A stretch of DNA of 52,980 bases from Candidatus Latescibacterota bacterium (GCA_016187725.1 JACPJE010000264.1:1-52980), one strand, 5' to 3'. Shown: positions 8,125 through 16,315, counted from the first letter of the stretch. Notes: a model not told the origin generated them from the letters alone. Translations and numbers: made by a program.

Positions 8125-9354
8125 GTGGAGGAACTCAGTGCCCATCTGACCCTGGCGCTCAAGCAGGTCACCGGTTATATCTACCCCAACGAAGCGGAAC
8201 TCCACTGGGGCATCCTGGTGGTCGTCTATCCCTACCTGACCGGGCTGGTGGCCGGCGCCTTCATCCTGGCCTCGCTGGAGCGGGTCTTCAACGTCAAGGA
8301 AGTGCAGCCCACCTACCGGCTGGCCCTGCTGACCGCCCTGTCCTTCATGATCGTGGCCCCCCTGCCCCTGCTGGCCCACCTGGGGCACCCGGAGCGCTTT
8401 TACGAGATCATGATGACCCCGCACCTGCAGTCGGCCATGGCGATGTTCGGCTTTGTCTACGCTTGGTACCTGATGGTGGTGCTGGTGCTGGAGATCTGGT
8501 TCGACTACCGCAAGGACCTGGTGATCTGGGCGCAGAGCGAAAAAGGCTGGCGGCGCCTGGTCCACCGCATCCTGACCCTGGGGGCCACCGAGCTGTCGGA
8601 AAAGTCGGTCCGCTTCGACTACCGGGCCGGCAAGGTGATCACCATCATCGGCATTCCCTCGGCCTTTCTGCTGCACGGGTACGTGGGCTTCATCTTCGGT
8701 TCGATCAAGGCCAATCCCTGGTGGAGCAGCGTGCTGATTCCGGTGGTGTTCCTGTTCTCGGCCATGGTCTCGGGCATCGCGCTGATGGCCCTGATCTACA
8801 TGGTGACCTCCCTGCTGCGCTGGAAAGAGATCGACATGGTCTGTCTCGACAAGCTGACCTCTTTCCTGTTCTTCGCCCTGATCATCGACTTCTCCCTGGA
8901 GGTGCTGGATTTCATCCACCGGCTCTACGAGTCCGAGGAATCCATCCACATCCTCTCCGAGATGATCTCCAGCAAGCTCTTCCTCAGCCTGATCGTCATG
9001 CAGCTGACCCTGGGGACCCTGATCCCCCTGGTCTCCCTCTTCCTCTTCTGCCCCATCTTCCGCCGCCGCGGCCTGATCCAGATCCCCCCCGAATTGCGCC
9101 GCATGGTCTATTTTGTCGTGGTGATCCTCATCGAGCTGGGGATCTTCAGCACCCGCTGGAACGTGGTGGTGGGCGGCCAGCTCTTCTCCAAGAGTCTGCG
9201 CGGCCTGACCGTGTACAAGATGCAGTTGCTGGGTCTCGAAGGGGTGTTGATGTCCGGTTTCCTGCTGGTCCTGCCTCTGCTCATCCTCTTTGTGCTGATC
9301 AAGATTCTGCCGCCCTGGCCAGAGGCCGAGGCCGAGATGCCTCCCATAGGATGA
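8125..9354 (+). CDS. NrfD/PsrC-like integral membrane quinone-interacting subunit
   Basis: 409 residues from GTG 8125, with about eight to ten hydrophobic helices. The opening ELHWGILVVVYPYLTGLVAGAF and the segment LAHLGHPERF...TPHLQSAM match the NrfD family pattern (early acidic/aromatic residues, H-L-G-x-P-x-R-F loop). Such proteins oxidise or reduce menaquinone at the periplasmic face and pair with the preceding ferredoxin. The stop overlaps the ATG of the PhnD-like gene (ATGA), linking the respiratory module to its sensor genes in one transcript. Confidence 0.92.
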   Translation: MEELSAHLTLALKQVTGYIYPNEAELHWGILVVVYPYLTGLVAGAFILASLERVFNVKEVQPTYRLALLTALSFMIVAPLPLLAHLGHPERFYEIMMTPHLQSAMAMFGFVYAWYLMVVLVLEIWFDYRKDLVIWAQSEKGWRRLVHRILTLGATELSEKSVRFDYRAGKVITIIGIPSAFLLHGYVGFIFGSIKANPWWSSVLIPVVFLFSAMVSGIALMALIYMVTSLLRWKEIDMVCLDKLTSFLFFALIIDFSLEVLDFIHRLYESEESIHILSEMISSKLFLSLIVMQLTLGTLIPLVSLFLFCPIFRRRGLIQIPPELRRMVYFVVVILIELGIFSTRWNVVVGGQLFSKSLRGLTVYKMQLLGLEGVLMSGFLLVLPLLILFVLIKILPPWPEAEAEMPPIG

Positions 9355-10277
9355 CGCGCCGTCATACTCACCTCGCCCTCCTCCTGCTGGCGGGGATGAT
9401 CACCGCCCCCTGTTCAGATCGCCAGGGAGAACCGATCTGTGTGGACCTCTCCCGGCGCGAGGCAATCCCGGCGCAAGCCCAGGGGAACAACCACCCCGCG
9501 CTGCGTTTCGCCGTCTCTGCCATGACCAGTCCTGCCCAGACCTTCGCCGATTACCAGGACTTCATCCACTACGTCGGCGAGCGAATGGGGTGGCCGGTGG
9601 TGTTCAAGCAGCGCAAGACCTATCAGGAGATCAACGATATGCTGAGCAGCGGCGACCTGGACGCCGCCTTCGTCTGCTCCGGGGCGTACGTCCGTCTCAA
9701 GCAGCATATCGACGCGCCGCTGATCGCGGTGCCCGTGATCGACGGAAAACCCTCCTACCGCTCCTACATCCTCGTGCGCCGAGACAGCCGCATCGAGACC
9801 TTCGGCGACCTCCAGGGCCGGCGATTCGCGTTTACGGACCCGCTGTCCAACACGGGAAAACTCTACCCCATCTACCGGCTTGAGCTGATGGGGTGGACGC
9901 CGGAGCGGTTTTTCGGACACCTGATCTATACCTACAGCCATGACCATTCGATTCAGGCCGTGGCCCAGGGCACCGTGGATGGGGCGGCGGTGGATGGGCT
10001 GATTTACGATTTCCTGAGCAGGACAGATCCGGATCGCGTCGCCGGGCTCAAGGTCATTGAAAGATCAGCGCTCTTCGGCGCTCCGCCCATCGTCGCCAGC
10101 CCCGATCTTCAGCCTGAGCTGCGCGCTTCCTTGCAGTCGCACCTTCTCCGCATGTCGGTGGATTCTGCCGGGGCTGCCATCCTGCGCCGGCTGCGGATCG
10201 ACCGCTTCGTGGCCGGCGATGAGCGGGACTACGACGGGATCCGGAAGATGTTCAGCGCGGTGGAGCGCCTACCGTGA
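9351..10277 (+). CDS. PhnD-like periplasmic binding protein, probable sensor component
   Basis: 308 residues from ATG 9351, overlapping the NrfD stop. An N-terminal signal (LALLLLAGMITAPC) precedes a phosphonate/phosphite-binding (PhnD) fold: LRFAVSAM..., DLDAAFVCSGAYV, and GRRFAFTDPLSNTGKLYP. No ABC permease or ATPase is nearby. A histidine kinase follows with a 4-base overlap, so the protein probably presents a ligand to the kinase rather than feeding a transporter, as AioX and ArxX do in arsenite sensing. Cys109 in FVCSGAY lies close in number to the arsenite-binding Cys108 of AioX as remembered. This correspondence is unaligned and may be chance. Confidence 0.85.
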   Translation: MTRRHTHLALLLLAGMITAPCSDRQGEPICVDLSRREAIPAQAQGNNHPALRFAVSAMTSPAQTFADYQDFIHYVGERMGWPVVFKQRKTYQEINDMLSSGDLDAAFVCSGAYVRLKQHIDAPLIAVPVIDGKPSYRSYILVRRDSRIETFGDLQGRRFAFTDPLSNTGKLYPIYRLELMGWTPERFFGHLIYTYSHDHSIQAVAQGTVDGAAVDGLIYDFLSRTDPDRVAGLKVIERSALFGAPPIVASPDLQPELRASLQSHLLRMSVDSAGAAILRRLRIDRFVAGDERDYDGIRKMFSAVERLP

Positions 10278-11767
10278 ACTGGGTCCCCCGAAAACTGCAC
10301 GCCAAGTTTTCGCTGGCGATCCTGGGCGTGGTGCTCGTCTTCGGCGGGATCAACATCGCCCTCATCCACCGGAGCGTGACCAATGCCCTGAGCAGCGAGC
10401 TTGAGAAACGGGGACTCTACATCGCCCGGAATCTGGCGGCGCGCAGCGTGCAGCCCATCCTGTACGAGGATTATTTCAGCCTGCAGCAGCTGGTGGACGA
10501 GATCAAAACCCTGGATGCCGACGTGGCCTATGGCTTGGTGCTGGATCGCCGCGGACAGGTCGTGGCGCATTCATTCGGAATGGACTTCCCGGTGCAACTC
10601 CTCGCGGTCAATCACCTGCCGGATCGAGTTCCGTTTCAGGTGCAACTGCTGAACGATGGCGCCCGTCTCTACCGGGACATCGCCGTGCCGGTTCTGAACC
10701 GAGAGGTCGGGGTCGTGCGCATCGGCATGCTGGAGTCTCGGATTCAGCAGCGCACGATCTCGGTCATCCAGATCATGTCCTCCATGGTGGTAATCTTCCT
10801 GGCCATCGGGATTGCGGGGGCCTTCATCTGCGCCCGTCTCATCGCGCGCCCCATCGCTCAGATCATCCGCGCCGCCGACACCTTCGACCTCAAAAAGGCC
10901 GATGCTCCCCTCGTGAAAATCGCCAGCCGCGACGAGCTAGGGATGCTGGGCAGCAGGTTCAATGAGATGATGATCCGGCTGCGAGAGGTCTATGCGGAGA
11001 TGCGAGACGCCCAGGCCAGGCTCATCCACGCGGAGAAACTGACCACCATCGGCACCCTGGCTGCCAGCATCGCCCATGAGGTCAACAACCCCCTGGCCGG
11101 CCTGCGCAACTGCCTCCGCCGCCTCCGGAAGGGCCCTGGAAACGCGGCTCAGACAGAGGCCTATATCGCCATGATGATGCGCGCCCTGGATCGCATCGAG
11201 GCCACGGTTCGGGGCCTGCTCAACTTCGCGCGACAGCAGGAGGTGGAGGTCCGCCCCCTGTCCATCCTGGAGGTGATCCGGGAAGCCCTGGACCTGACCG
11301 ATCACCGGCTCAAAAGCGGGCGGATCGAGGTGCGCGCCGACCTGGGCGCTGATATCCCCGATGTCCTGGTGGACCGCCACCGCCTGGGGCAGGTGTTTGT
11401 CAACCTCATCCTGAACGCCGCCGATGCCATGCCAGAGGGGGGAAGGTTGACGGTAGCGGCGAATTACCGGGTGGCGGAGACCGCCGGATGGGCAGAAGTG
11501 GTCATTGCCGATACGGGCATGGGCATCTCAACTGAAGTCCTCCCCCATATCTTTGAACCTTTCTACACCACCAAGCCCCAGGGGACGGGCCTGGGACTGT
11601 CGGTCTCCCGCAACATCATCGAGGAACACGGAGGGAAGATCGCCATGCACAGCGCCGAGGGGCAGGGGACGAGGTTCACTGTCCTTCTCCCGGTAGGGCC
11701 TCCTGAGGGTCGTCCCTCTGCCGCTGCCGCCCAGCTTCCACCTTCAGCCATAGGCGCCCCTCTATGA
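10274..11767 (+). CDS. Membrane sensor histidine kinase (HAMP, HisKA, HATPase)
   Basis: 497 residues from GTG 10274. The first transmembrane helix (residues 13-30) and a second (about 163-185) bracket a periplasmic domain of about 130 residues suited to contact with the PhnD-like protein. A HAMP linker follows (RLIARPIAQIIRAAD...). The H-box is SIAHEVNNPLAGL with phospho-acceptor His268. The ATP-binding N box (NLILNAADAMP), G1 box (ADTGMGIS) and G2 box (GTGLGLSVSRNIIEEHGG) are complete. The NtrB-type H-box fits a sigma-54 regulator partner, encoded next with an ATGA overlap. Confidence 0.94.
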   Translation: MNWVPRKLHAKFSLAILGVVLVFGGINIALIHRSVTNALSSELEKRGLYIARNLAARSVQPILYEDYFSLQQLVDEIKTLDADVAYGLVLDRRGQVVAHSFGMDFPVQLLAVNHLPDRVPFQVQLLNDGARLYRDIAVPVLNREVGVVRIGMLESRIQQRTISVIQIMSSMVVIFLAIGIAGAFICARLIARPIAQIIRAADTFDLKKADAPLVKIASRDELGMLGSRFNEMMIRLREVYAEMRDAQARLIHAEKLTTIGTLAASIAHEVNNPLAGLRNCLRRLRKGPGNAAQTEAYIAMMMRALDRIEATVRGLLNFARQQEVEVRPLSILEVIREALDLTDHRLKSGRIEVRADLGADIPDVLVDRHRLGQVFVNLILNAADAMPEGGRLTVAANYRVAETAGWAEVVIADTGMGISTEVLPHIFEPFYTTKPQGTGLGLSVSRNIIEEHGGKIAMHSAEGQGTRFTVLLPVGPPEGRPSAAAAQLPPSAIGAPL

Positions 11768-13137
11768 AAGTGCTGATCCTGGACGATGAGGAGATCATCC
11801 GCGTCTCGGTCTGCGACGAGCTGCGAGACGCGGGTTATAGTGCCGAGACCGCTGACCGGGCGCAGGGTGCCCTGGAGCGCCTCCGCGCCGAGCCCTTCGA
11901 CGTGGTCGTGGCGGACATCCGGATGCCCGACATGGACGGCCTCGCCTTCCTGGAGGCCGCCCGCCAGGAGCATCCCGGCCTCGTCGTCATCATGATGACG
12001 GCCTACGCCGCGGTGGAAACCGCGGTGCGGGCGATGAAGTTGGGGGCCTACGACTACTTGGTGAAGCCCTTTGACTCCGAGGAATTGATCCTCATTCTGA
12101 ACCGCCTGCGCGACCACCGCCAGGTCCTGGAAGAGAACTGCCGGCTGCGGTCCGCCCTGGTCGAACGACACGGCTTCCACAGCCTGGTGGGCAGCAGCCC
12201 GGCGATGCTCAAGGTCTACGAGACCCTCGGCGTCGTCTGTCCCTCCGACTGCACGGTGCTCATCTGCGGGGAGACGGGCACGGGCAAGGAGAGGGTCGCC
12301 GAGGCCATCCACTACAACGGCCCCCGGAAGCAGGGCCCGCTCGTCAAGGTGAGCTGCGCCACCCTGTCCAGGGACGTCCTGGAGAGCGAGCTGTTCGGCC
12401 ACGTGCGGGGGGCGTTCACCGGCGCCATCGCGGACAAGAAGGGGCGGATCGAGGCCGCCGACAAGGGGACGGTCTTCCTCGACGAGGTGGATGATATCCC
12501 CCTCGAATCCCAGGTCAAACTCCTCCGCATCCTGGAATGCCAGGAATTCGAGCGGGTGGGTGAGAGCCTCACCCGGAGGGCGGACATCCGGGTGATCGCG
12601 GCCACCAAGGCCGACCTCCGGGAACGGGTGGCACAGGGGCGGTTCCGGGACGACCTGTTCTATCGCCTCAATGTCGTGCCCATCCACCTCCCGCCTCTGC
12701 GGGAGCACCGGGAGGACCTCCCTCTGCTCATCGCGCACTTTATCGAGTACTTCGCCCGCCAGCCGGGCTCAGAGGCGCGGTTGGACCTCACCCCTGACGC
12801 CCTCTCGTTCCTCCTGGACTACCCGTGGCCCGGCAATGTCCGGGAACTGAAAAACCTCGTGGAACGCCTCCTGGTCATCCGGCGCGGGGGGATTGTCCGC
12901 GCCGAGGACCTCCCCGGCGAAATCCGTTTCCCTAAACTCGGCGAGCTGTCCGTGCCCGCCGGGGCCACCTTCGATCAGGTCATCGCCTCGGTGGAGCGCC
13001 GGCTCATCCAGGATGCCCTTGAGCGGGCCAAGGGCAATAAGACCAAGGCCGCCGAGTTCCTCGGCATGACCTCCTCCACCTTCCGCTACAAGCTCAGTTT
13101 GTTGATTTCCCAGGGCGCCCTCAAAGACCTGCCCTGA
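11764..13137 (+). CDS. Sigma-54-dependent response regulator (NtrC family)
   Basis: 457 residues. The receiver domain has acidic residues DDEE and the phosphorylatable Asp51 in VVADIRMPDMDG. The central AAA+ domain has Walker A GETGTGKE (from residue 169), the sigma-54 contact loop GAFTGA (216-221), Walker B GTVFLDEVDD, and the arginine-finger region. The C-terminal Fis-type helix-turn-helix is NKTKAAEFLGMTSSTFRYKL. All parts needed for sigma-54 activation are present. Four GG-N10-GC promoters in this window (2806, 6505, 13282, 19730) are natural targets. The nearest lies 145 bases past its stop. Confidence 0.96.
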   Translation: MKVLILDDEEIIRVSVCDELRDAGYSAETADRAQGALERLRAEPFDVVVADIRMPDMDGLAFLEAARQEHPGLVVIMMTAYAAVETAVRAMKLGAYDYLVKPFDSEELILILNRLRDHRQVLEENCRLRSALVERHGFHSLVGSSPAMLKVYETLGVVCPSDCTVLICGETGTGKERVAEAIHYNGPRKQGPLVKVSCATLSRDVLESELFGHVRGAFTGAIADKKGRIEAADKGTVFLDEVDDIPLESQVKLLRILECQEFERVGESLTRRADIRVIAATKADLRERVAQGRFRDDLFYRLNVVPIHLPPLREHREDLPLLIAHFIEYFARQPGSEARLDLTPDALSFLLDYPWPGNVRELKNLVERLLVIRRGGIVRAEDLPGEIRFPKLGELSVPAGATFDQVIASVERRLIQDALERAKGNKTKAAEFLGMTSSTFRYKLSLLISQGALKDLP

Positions 13138-13167
13138 ATCCCGGCCCCCGCAACTTTTAGCGAAAAT

Positions 13168-13183
13168 CCGCAAGATCTTGCGG
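13168..13183. promoter_or_regulatory. Palindrome, candidate activator-binding site upstream of moaA
   Basis: CCGCAAGATCTTGCGG is a perfect 16-base palindrome, with a further half-site CCGCAA at 13149-13154. It is centred about 107 bases upstream of the -24 element, where NtrC-family regulators usually bind. No T tract follows, so a terminator is less likely. The binding factor is inferred to be the adjacent response regulator. Confidence 0.45.
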
Positions 13184-13240
13184 TATCTGCTTCCCTTCCC
13201 TTTCTCCCGCCTTCTCCAAAACTCCCCATAATCCCTTCTA

Positions 13241-13253
13241 TAACAACGACTTA
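13241..13253 (+). promoter_or_regulatory. IHF-like site between palindrome and sigma-54 promoter
   Basis: TAACAACGACTTA matches the remembered IHF consensus WATCAA-N4-TTR at all but one specified position. It lies in AT-rich DNA between the palindrome (13168-13183) and the -24 box (13283), as in classical sigma-54 promoters that need DNA bending. Such short matches also occur by chance. Confidence 0.35.
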
Positions 13254-13281
13254 AATCTAACAAGAAAAAACATCGCCACCC

Positions 13282-13297
13282 TGGCACGCTACGTGCA
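13282..13297 (+). promoter_or_regulatory. Sigma-54 (-24/-12) promoter of the moaA/porin/Mo-enzyme operon
   Basis: TGGCACGCTACGTGCA has GG at 13283-13284 and GC at 13295-13296 with ten bases between. The -24 half is a perfect TGGCACG. The predicted start is near 13308, 23 bases before the moaA ATG. Together with the palindrome and the IHF-like site it forms a complete enhancer-dependent promoter layout. Confidence 0.85.
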
Positions 13298-13330
13298 TTC
13301 AGATACCCCATCTCTGGAGACGCTTCACTG

Positions 13331-14332
13331 ATGACATTCTGGAAAAAGCGCACCTCCTTACTCGATCCTTTTGGTCGGACCGTTGATTACCTGCGGGTCT
13401 CGGTCATCGACCACTGCAACCTCCAGTGCATCTACTGCGTCCCGCCGGGCAGCATCCCCTGGACGCCGAAAGCGGAACTCCTGACCGATGCCGAAATCGC
13501 GCGCGTGGTCCGGGCGGCAGCGGACCTCGGCATTTGCAAGGTCCGCATCACCGGAGGGGAGCCCCTGGTCCGCCCCGGTCTCCCAGATTTGATCCAGACC
13601 CTCTCCTCCATCTCCGGTATCGAAGAGGTTTCCCTGACGACCAACGGCACCCTGCTGGCCAGGTGCGCGCAGGATTTGGCCGCCGCGGGTCTCAAGCGCC
13701 TCAACATCAGTCTCGACACGCTCTGGCCCCACCGCTTCCGCCAGATCACCGGTTTCGACGGCCTCGATCAGGTCTGGGCAGGGATCACCGCGGCGGTGTC
13801 TGCCGGCCTCAGCCCGATCAAGCTCAACGTGGTCGTCATGCGGGGGATCAACGACGACGAGGTCGGCGACTTCGCCACCCTCACCCGGGGCCACCCGTAC
13901 CAGGTCCGGTTCATCGAGTTCATGCCCATTGGCCCCACCGCCCACCGCTGGCGCGACCTGTTCGTTCCGGCAGAGGAGATCCTGTCCCGCCTCGAGGGCG
14001 CTGAACCGCTCACTCAGGAATGCCCAGAGGGGGTTGCCCACCGGTTTCGCCTGCCCGGAGCTGCCGGAACCATCGGCGTCATCAGCCCCATGTCGCGCCC
14101 CTTCTGCGGGGCCTGCACCCGGCTGCGCCTGAGCGCCGACGGGTACTTGCGGCCCTGTCTCTTCTCCGGCAAGGGGGTGGACCTGAAAGATCCCCTCCGG
14201 GCCGGCATCCCCCTCAGAAAGCTTCGGCTGCTCATCCAGTCAGCGGCGGCGGCCAAGCCGGAGGGGTGGATGGCGAAAGGCGGCGCGATCCCGGAAGCGG
14301 TGGCGCAGACGATGTGCGAGATCGGGGGGTGA
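13331..14332 (+). CDS. moaA: GTP 3',8-cyclase MoaA (molybdenum cofactor synthesis)
   Basis: 333 residues, usual length. The radical SAM motif CNLQCIYC (Cys29, Cys33, Cys36) opens the barrel. ITGGEPLVRP is the GGEP box. The second, substrate-side cluster is CGACTRLRLSADG...RPCLF near residues 257-277. The chain ends in Gly-Gly, as active MoaA proteins do. It makes the first intermediate of molybdopterin from GTP in the cytoplasm. Its place behind an inducible promoter, ahead of a Mo enzyme, points to a dedicated or boosting copy that supplies cofactor when the reductase or oxidase is induced. Confidence 0.95.
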   Translation: MTFWKKRTSLLDPFGRTVDYLRVSVIDHCNLQCIYCVPPGSIPWTPKAELLTDAEIARVVRAAADLGICKVRITGGEPLVRPGLPDLIQTLSSISGIEEVSLTTNGTLLARCAQDLAAAGLKRLNISLDTLWPHRFRQITGFDGLDQVWAGITAAVSAGLSPIKLNVVVMRGINDDEVGDFATLTRGHPYQVRFIEFMPIGPTAHRWRDLFVPAEEILSRLEGAEPLTQECPEGVAHRFRLPGAAGTIGVISPMSRPFCGACTRLRLSADGYLRPCLFSGKGVDLKDPLRAGIPLRKLRLLIQSAAAAKPEGWMAKGGAIPEAVAQTMCEIGG

Positions 14333-14336
14333 GGGC

Positions 14337-14352
14337 CTGCATGAACATGCAG
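14337..14352. repeat. Short inverted repeat between moaA and porin gene
   Basis: CTGCAT (14337-14342) and ATGCAG (14347-14352) with a 4-base loop. It could be an mRNA hairpin that tunes expression between moaA and the porin. It is too weak to call a terminator. Confidence 0.3.
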
Positions 14353-14387
14353 CGGTTGACGATCATACTACACTTAGGAGGCATGTG

Positions 14388-15422
14388 ATGAAACATCTCG
14401 CCACTGTATTGACCTTCCTCGCGCTGCTCGCGCCGCTAGGCGTGCGCGCCGGAGAGAAGCCCGCTGAGAAACCGGCCGGGAAGATCTCCGGGTACATGTT
14501 CGGCGACTACTACTGGGTAGCCGCTGACCACGCCGATTCCCTTGAGAACCAGAACGGCGTCTGGTTCAGGCGGATCTACCTCTCCTACGACAAGGGTTTG
14601 AGCGAAGCATTCGCCATCCGCTTCCGCTTTGAGGCCAGTAGCCCTGATTTCACGGCCAAGAGCGACAAGCTCAATCCCTTCCTCAAGGACGCCTATCTGA
14701 AGTGGACCCGGGGGTCCCACAACGTCCTCTTCGGATTGTCGCCCTCCCCCACCTGGGAGCGCATCGAGAGTATCTGGGGGTATCGCTCGGTGGAGAAGAC
14801 CCCCCTCGATCTCCAGAAGTTCGGCGGTTCCCGGGATTTTGGGGTAGCGTTCCAGGGAGCCCTGGACGATGACAAGAAATTCCTCTACCACCTGGTGATC
14901 GGCAACGGCACAGATACCAAGTCAGAGACGGATAAGGACAAGAAGTTGTACCTCTCGCTGGCGGCAAAACCCGTGAAAGGGGCGACGATCGAGGTCTACG
15001 GCGACTGGGAGAACCGGCCGGCGGACACGGACTGGCTGACCCTCCAGGGCTTCGCCAGCTACGAGCAGGAGAAGTACCGGGCCGGCCTGCAATTTGTCCA
15101 GCAGACCCGCAAGCAGGGGGCGGGCAAGGACGATCTGAAACTGGCGCTCCTCTCCCTTTTTGGCGCCAGGCAGCTCACTGAAAAGACCTGGGCCTTTGCC
15201 CGGATCGACCGAACGCTCGACGCCATCCCCGGCAGCGACAAGATCGCCTACCTCCCCTTCGCGCCGGCCAAATCCACCCTCCTCATCGCCGGGGCTGACC
15301 TGAAGCCGATTCCAGAGGTGCACCTGTTGCCGAATCTCGAGATGGTGCTCTACAGCGAGGAGAACGGGGTAAAGCCCGACACGGACGTGATCCCTCGTCT
15401 GACCGTTTACTACGTCTTTTAG
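14388..15422 (+). CDS. Putative outer-membrane beta-barrel porin
   Basis: 344 residues from ATG 14388. A GTG at 14385 is in frame, but AGGAG at 14376-14380 sits best for the ATG. The signal peptide ends at GVRAG. The mature part alternates hydrophobic and polar residues, with many aromatic strand ends (GYMFGDYYWVA, IYLSYDKG, AYLKWTRG, VYGDWENR) and terminates in VYYVF, a C-terminal Phe as in BamA-assembled porins. No specific family is certain. The N-terminal part recalls porins found in respiratory gene clusters. The likely role is letting the substrate or product of the Mo enzyme cross the outer membrane. It is probably in the moaA transcript. Confidence 0.75.
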   Translation: MKHLATVLTFLALLAPLGVRAGEKPAEKPAGKISGYMFGDYYWVAADHADSLENQNGVWFRRIYLSYDKGLSEAFAIRFRFEASSPDFTAKSDKLNPFLKDAYLKWTRGSHNVLFGLSPSPTWERIESIWGYRSVEKTPLDLQKFGGSRDFGVAFQGALDDDKKFLYHLVIGNGTDTKSETDKDKKLYLSLAAKPVKGATIEVYGDWENRPADTDWLTLQGFASYEQEKYRAGLQFVQQTRKQGAGKDDLKLALLSLFGARQLTEKTWAFARIDRTLDAIPGSDKIAYLPFAPAKSTLLIAGADLKPIPEVHLLPNLEMVLYSEENGVKPDTDVIPRLTVYYVF

Positions 15423-15484
15423 CCTCGCGATGAAATAAGTGCATCAATTTGCTTGCTCTAATGGGACACGAAGGCCGGCCTGAA

Positions 15485-15501
15485 TGGTGACATTATTTGC
15501 T
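15485..15501 (+). promoter_or_regulatory. Weak sigma-54-like site before the Fe-S/Mo-enzyme genes
   Basis: TGGTGACATTATTTGCT resembles a -24/-12 element, but GG and GC are separated by 11 bases rather than 10, which usually abolishes activity. It may be a remnant. The genes downstream can be read from 13282, since no clear terminator lies in 15423-15532. Confidence 0.2.
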
Positions 15502-15532
15502 CACGGGCTCTTAGCGCAGGAGGGAGAGGCAA

Positions 15533-16300
15533 ATGAGTGAGACGACCACGACTGAACGCAAGCAATTCCTCAAGGTGGCAGCAGTGGGTCTGGCCGGATT
15601 GCTGGCCGGCAGCGCGGCCAGGCCAGCGCCGGCGCGCGCCCAGGCCGAACCAACTCCCAAGAAGCACCGCTGGGGCATGGTCATCGACCTGCAGCGCTGC
15701 GTCCTGTGCCGGGCCTGCACGATCTCTTGCAAGCAGGAGAACAAGACCCCGCCCGGCAAATCCTACAACCCCGTCCTGGAGGAGGAGGTGGGGGAGTACC
15801 CGCAGGTCAGGCGGCAGTGGTTCCCGCGCCCCTGCATGCACTGCGCCAACCCCGCCTGTCTGAAGGCCTGTCCCAACCACGCCATCAAGAAGCGGCCTGA
15901 CGGGATCGTGTACATCGACCCGGAGCTGTGCGAAGGGGCCAAGGCCTGCATCGATGCCTGTCCATACAAGGTTCCGGTCTTCGACGAGGGGGAGGTCTAC
16001 CACGAAGGCCAGAGCGCCTGGAGCGAGGTGGCCTCTCCGGAGCTGGGCCTCATGTACAAGCCCGGTGACCGGAACTGGGAGGAGAAGGCCAGGAAGTGCA
16101 CCTTCTGCCTGCACAAGCAGGACGAGAACGGCGAGTACGCGGACCTGCCGGCCTGTGCCAAGACCTGCATGGGCCGCGCCATCCGCTTCGGGGACCTGGA
16201 TGACCCCGACGGGGAGCTGCAACAGCTCCTGAAGACCCGCAAGTGGATGCGTCTGAAAGAAGAAGCGGGCACTGAACCCAATGTCTACTACCTGGTCTGA
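15533..16300 (+). CDS. Tat-exported four-cluster Fe-S subunit of the Mo oxidoreductase
   Basis: 255 residues from ATG 15533 behind AGGAGGGAGAGG. The N-terminus ERKQFLKVAAVGLAGLLAG (Arg9-Lys10) is Tat-like, but with RK in place of RR. The hydrophobic stretch and PARAQA cleavage region follow. Four cysteine groups are CVLCRACTISC, CMHCANPACLKAC, C-x4-CIDAC and CTFC...CAKTC. The layout matches PsrB/TtrB/ArrB-type electron-transfer subunits. It sits 15 bases ahead of the catalytic gene and would carry electrons between that enzyme and a membrane partner. No NrfD gene follows in this operon, so the NrfD-like protein at 8125-9354 may serve both. Confidence 0.93.
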   Translation: MSETTTTERKQFLKVAAVGLAGLLAGSAARPAPARAQAEPTPKKHRWGMVIDLQRCVLCRACTISCKQENKTPPGKSYNPVLEEEVGEYPQVRRQWFPRPCMHCANPACLKACPNHAIKKRPDGIVYIDPELCEGAKACIDACPYKVPVFDEGEVYHEGQSAWSEVASPELGLMYKPGDRNWEEKARKCTFCLHKQDENGEYADLPACAKTCMGRAIRFGDLDDPDGELQQLLKTRKWMRLKEEAGTEPNVYYLV

Positions 16301-16315
16301 CTGGAGGCATGCGCC

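Noticed and set aside
9351..10277. Complete phosphonate importer (PhnCDE)
   Set aside because: No permease or ATPase gene is adjacent; kinase and regulator genes follow instead.
14337..14352. Terminator between moaA and the porin gene
   Set aside because: Six-pair stem without T tract; a single operon is more likely.
15485..15501. Functional sigma-54 promoter for the Fe-S/Mo-enzyme genes
   Set aside because: GG and GC are 11 bases apart; kept only as a weak site since readthrough from 13282 explains expression.
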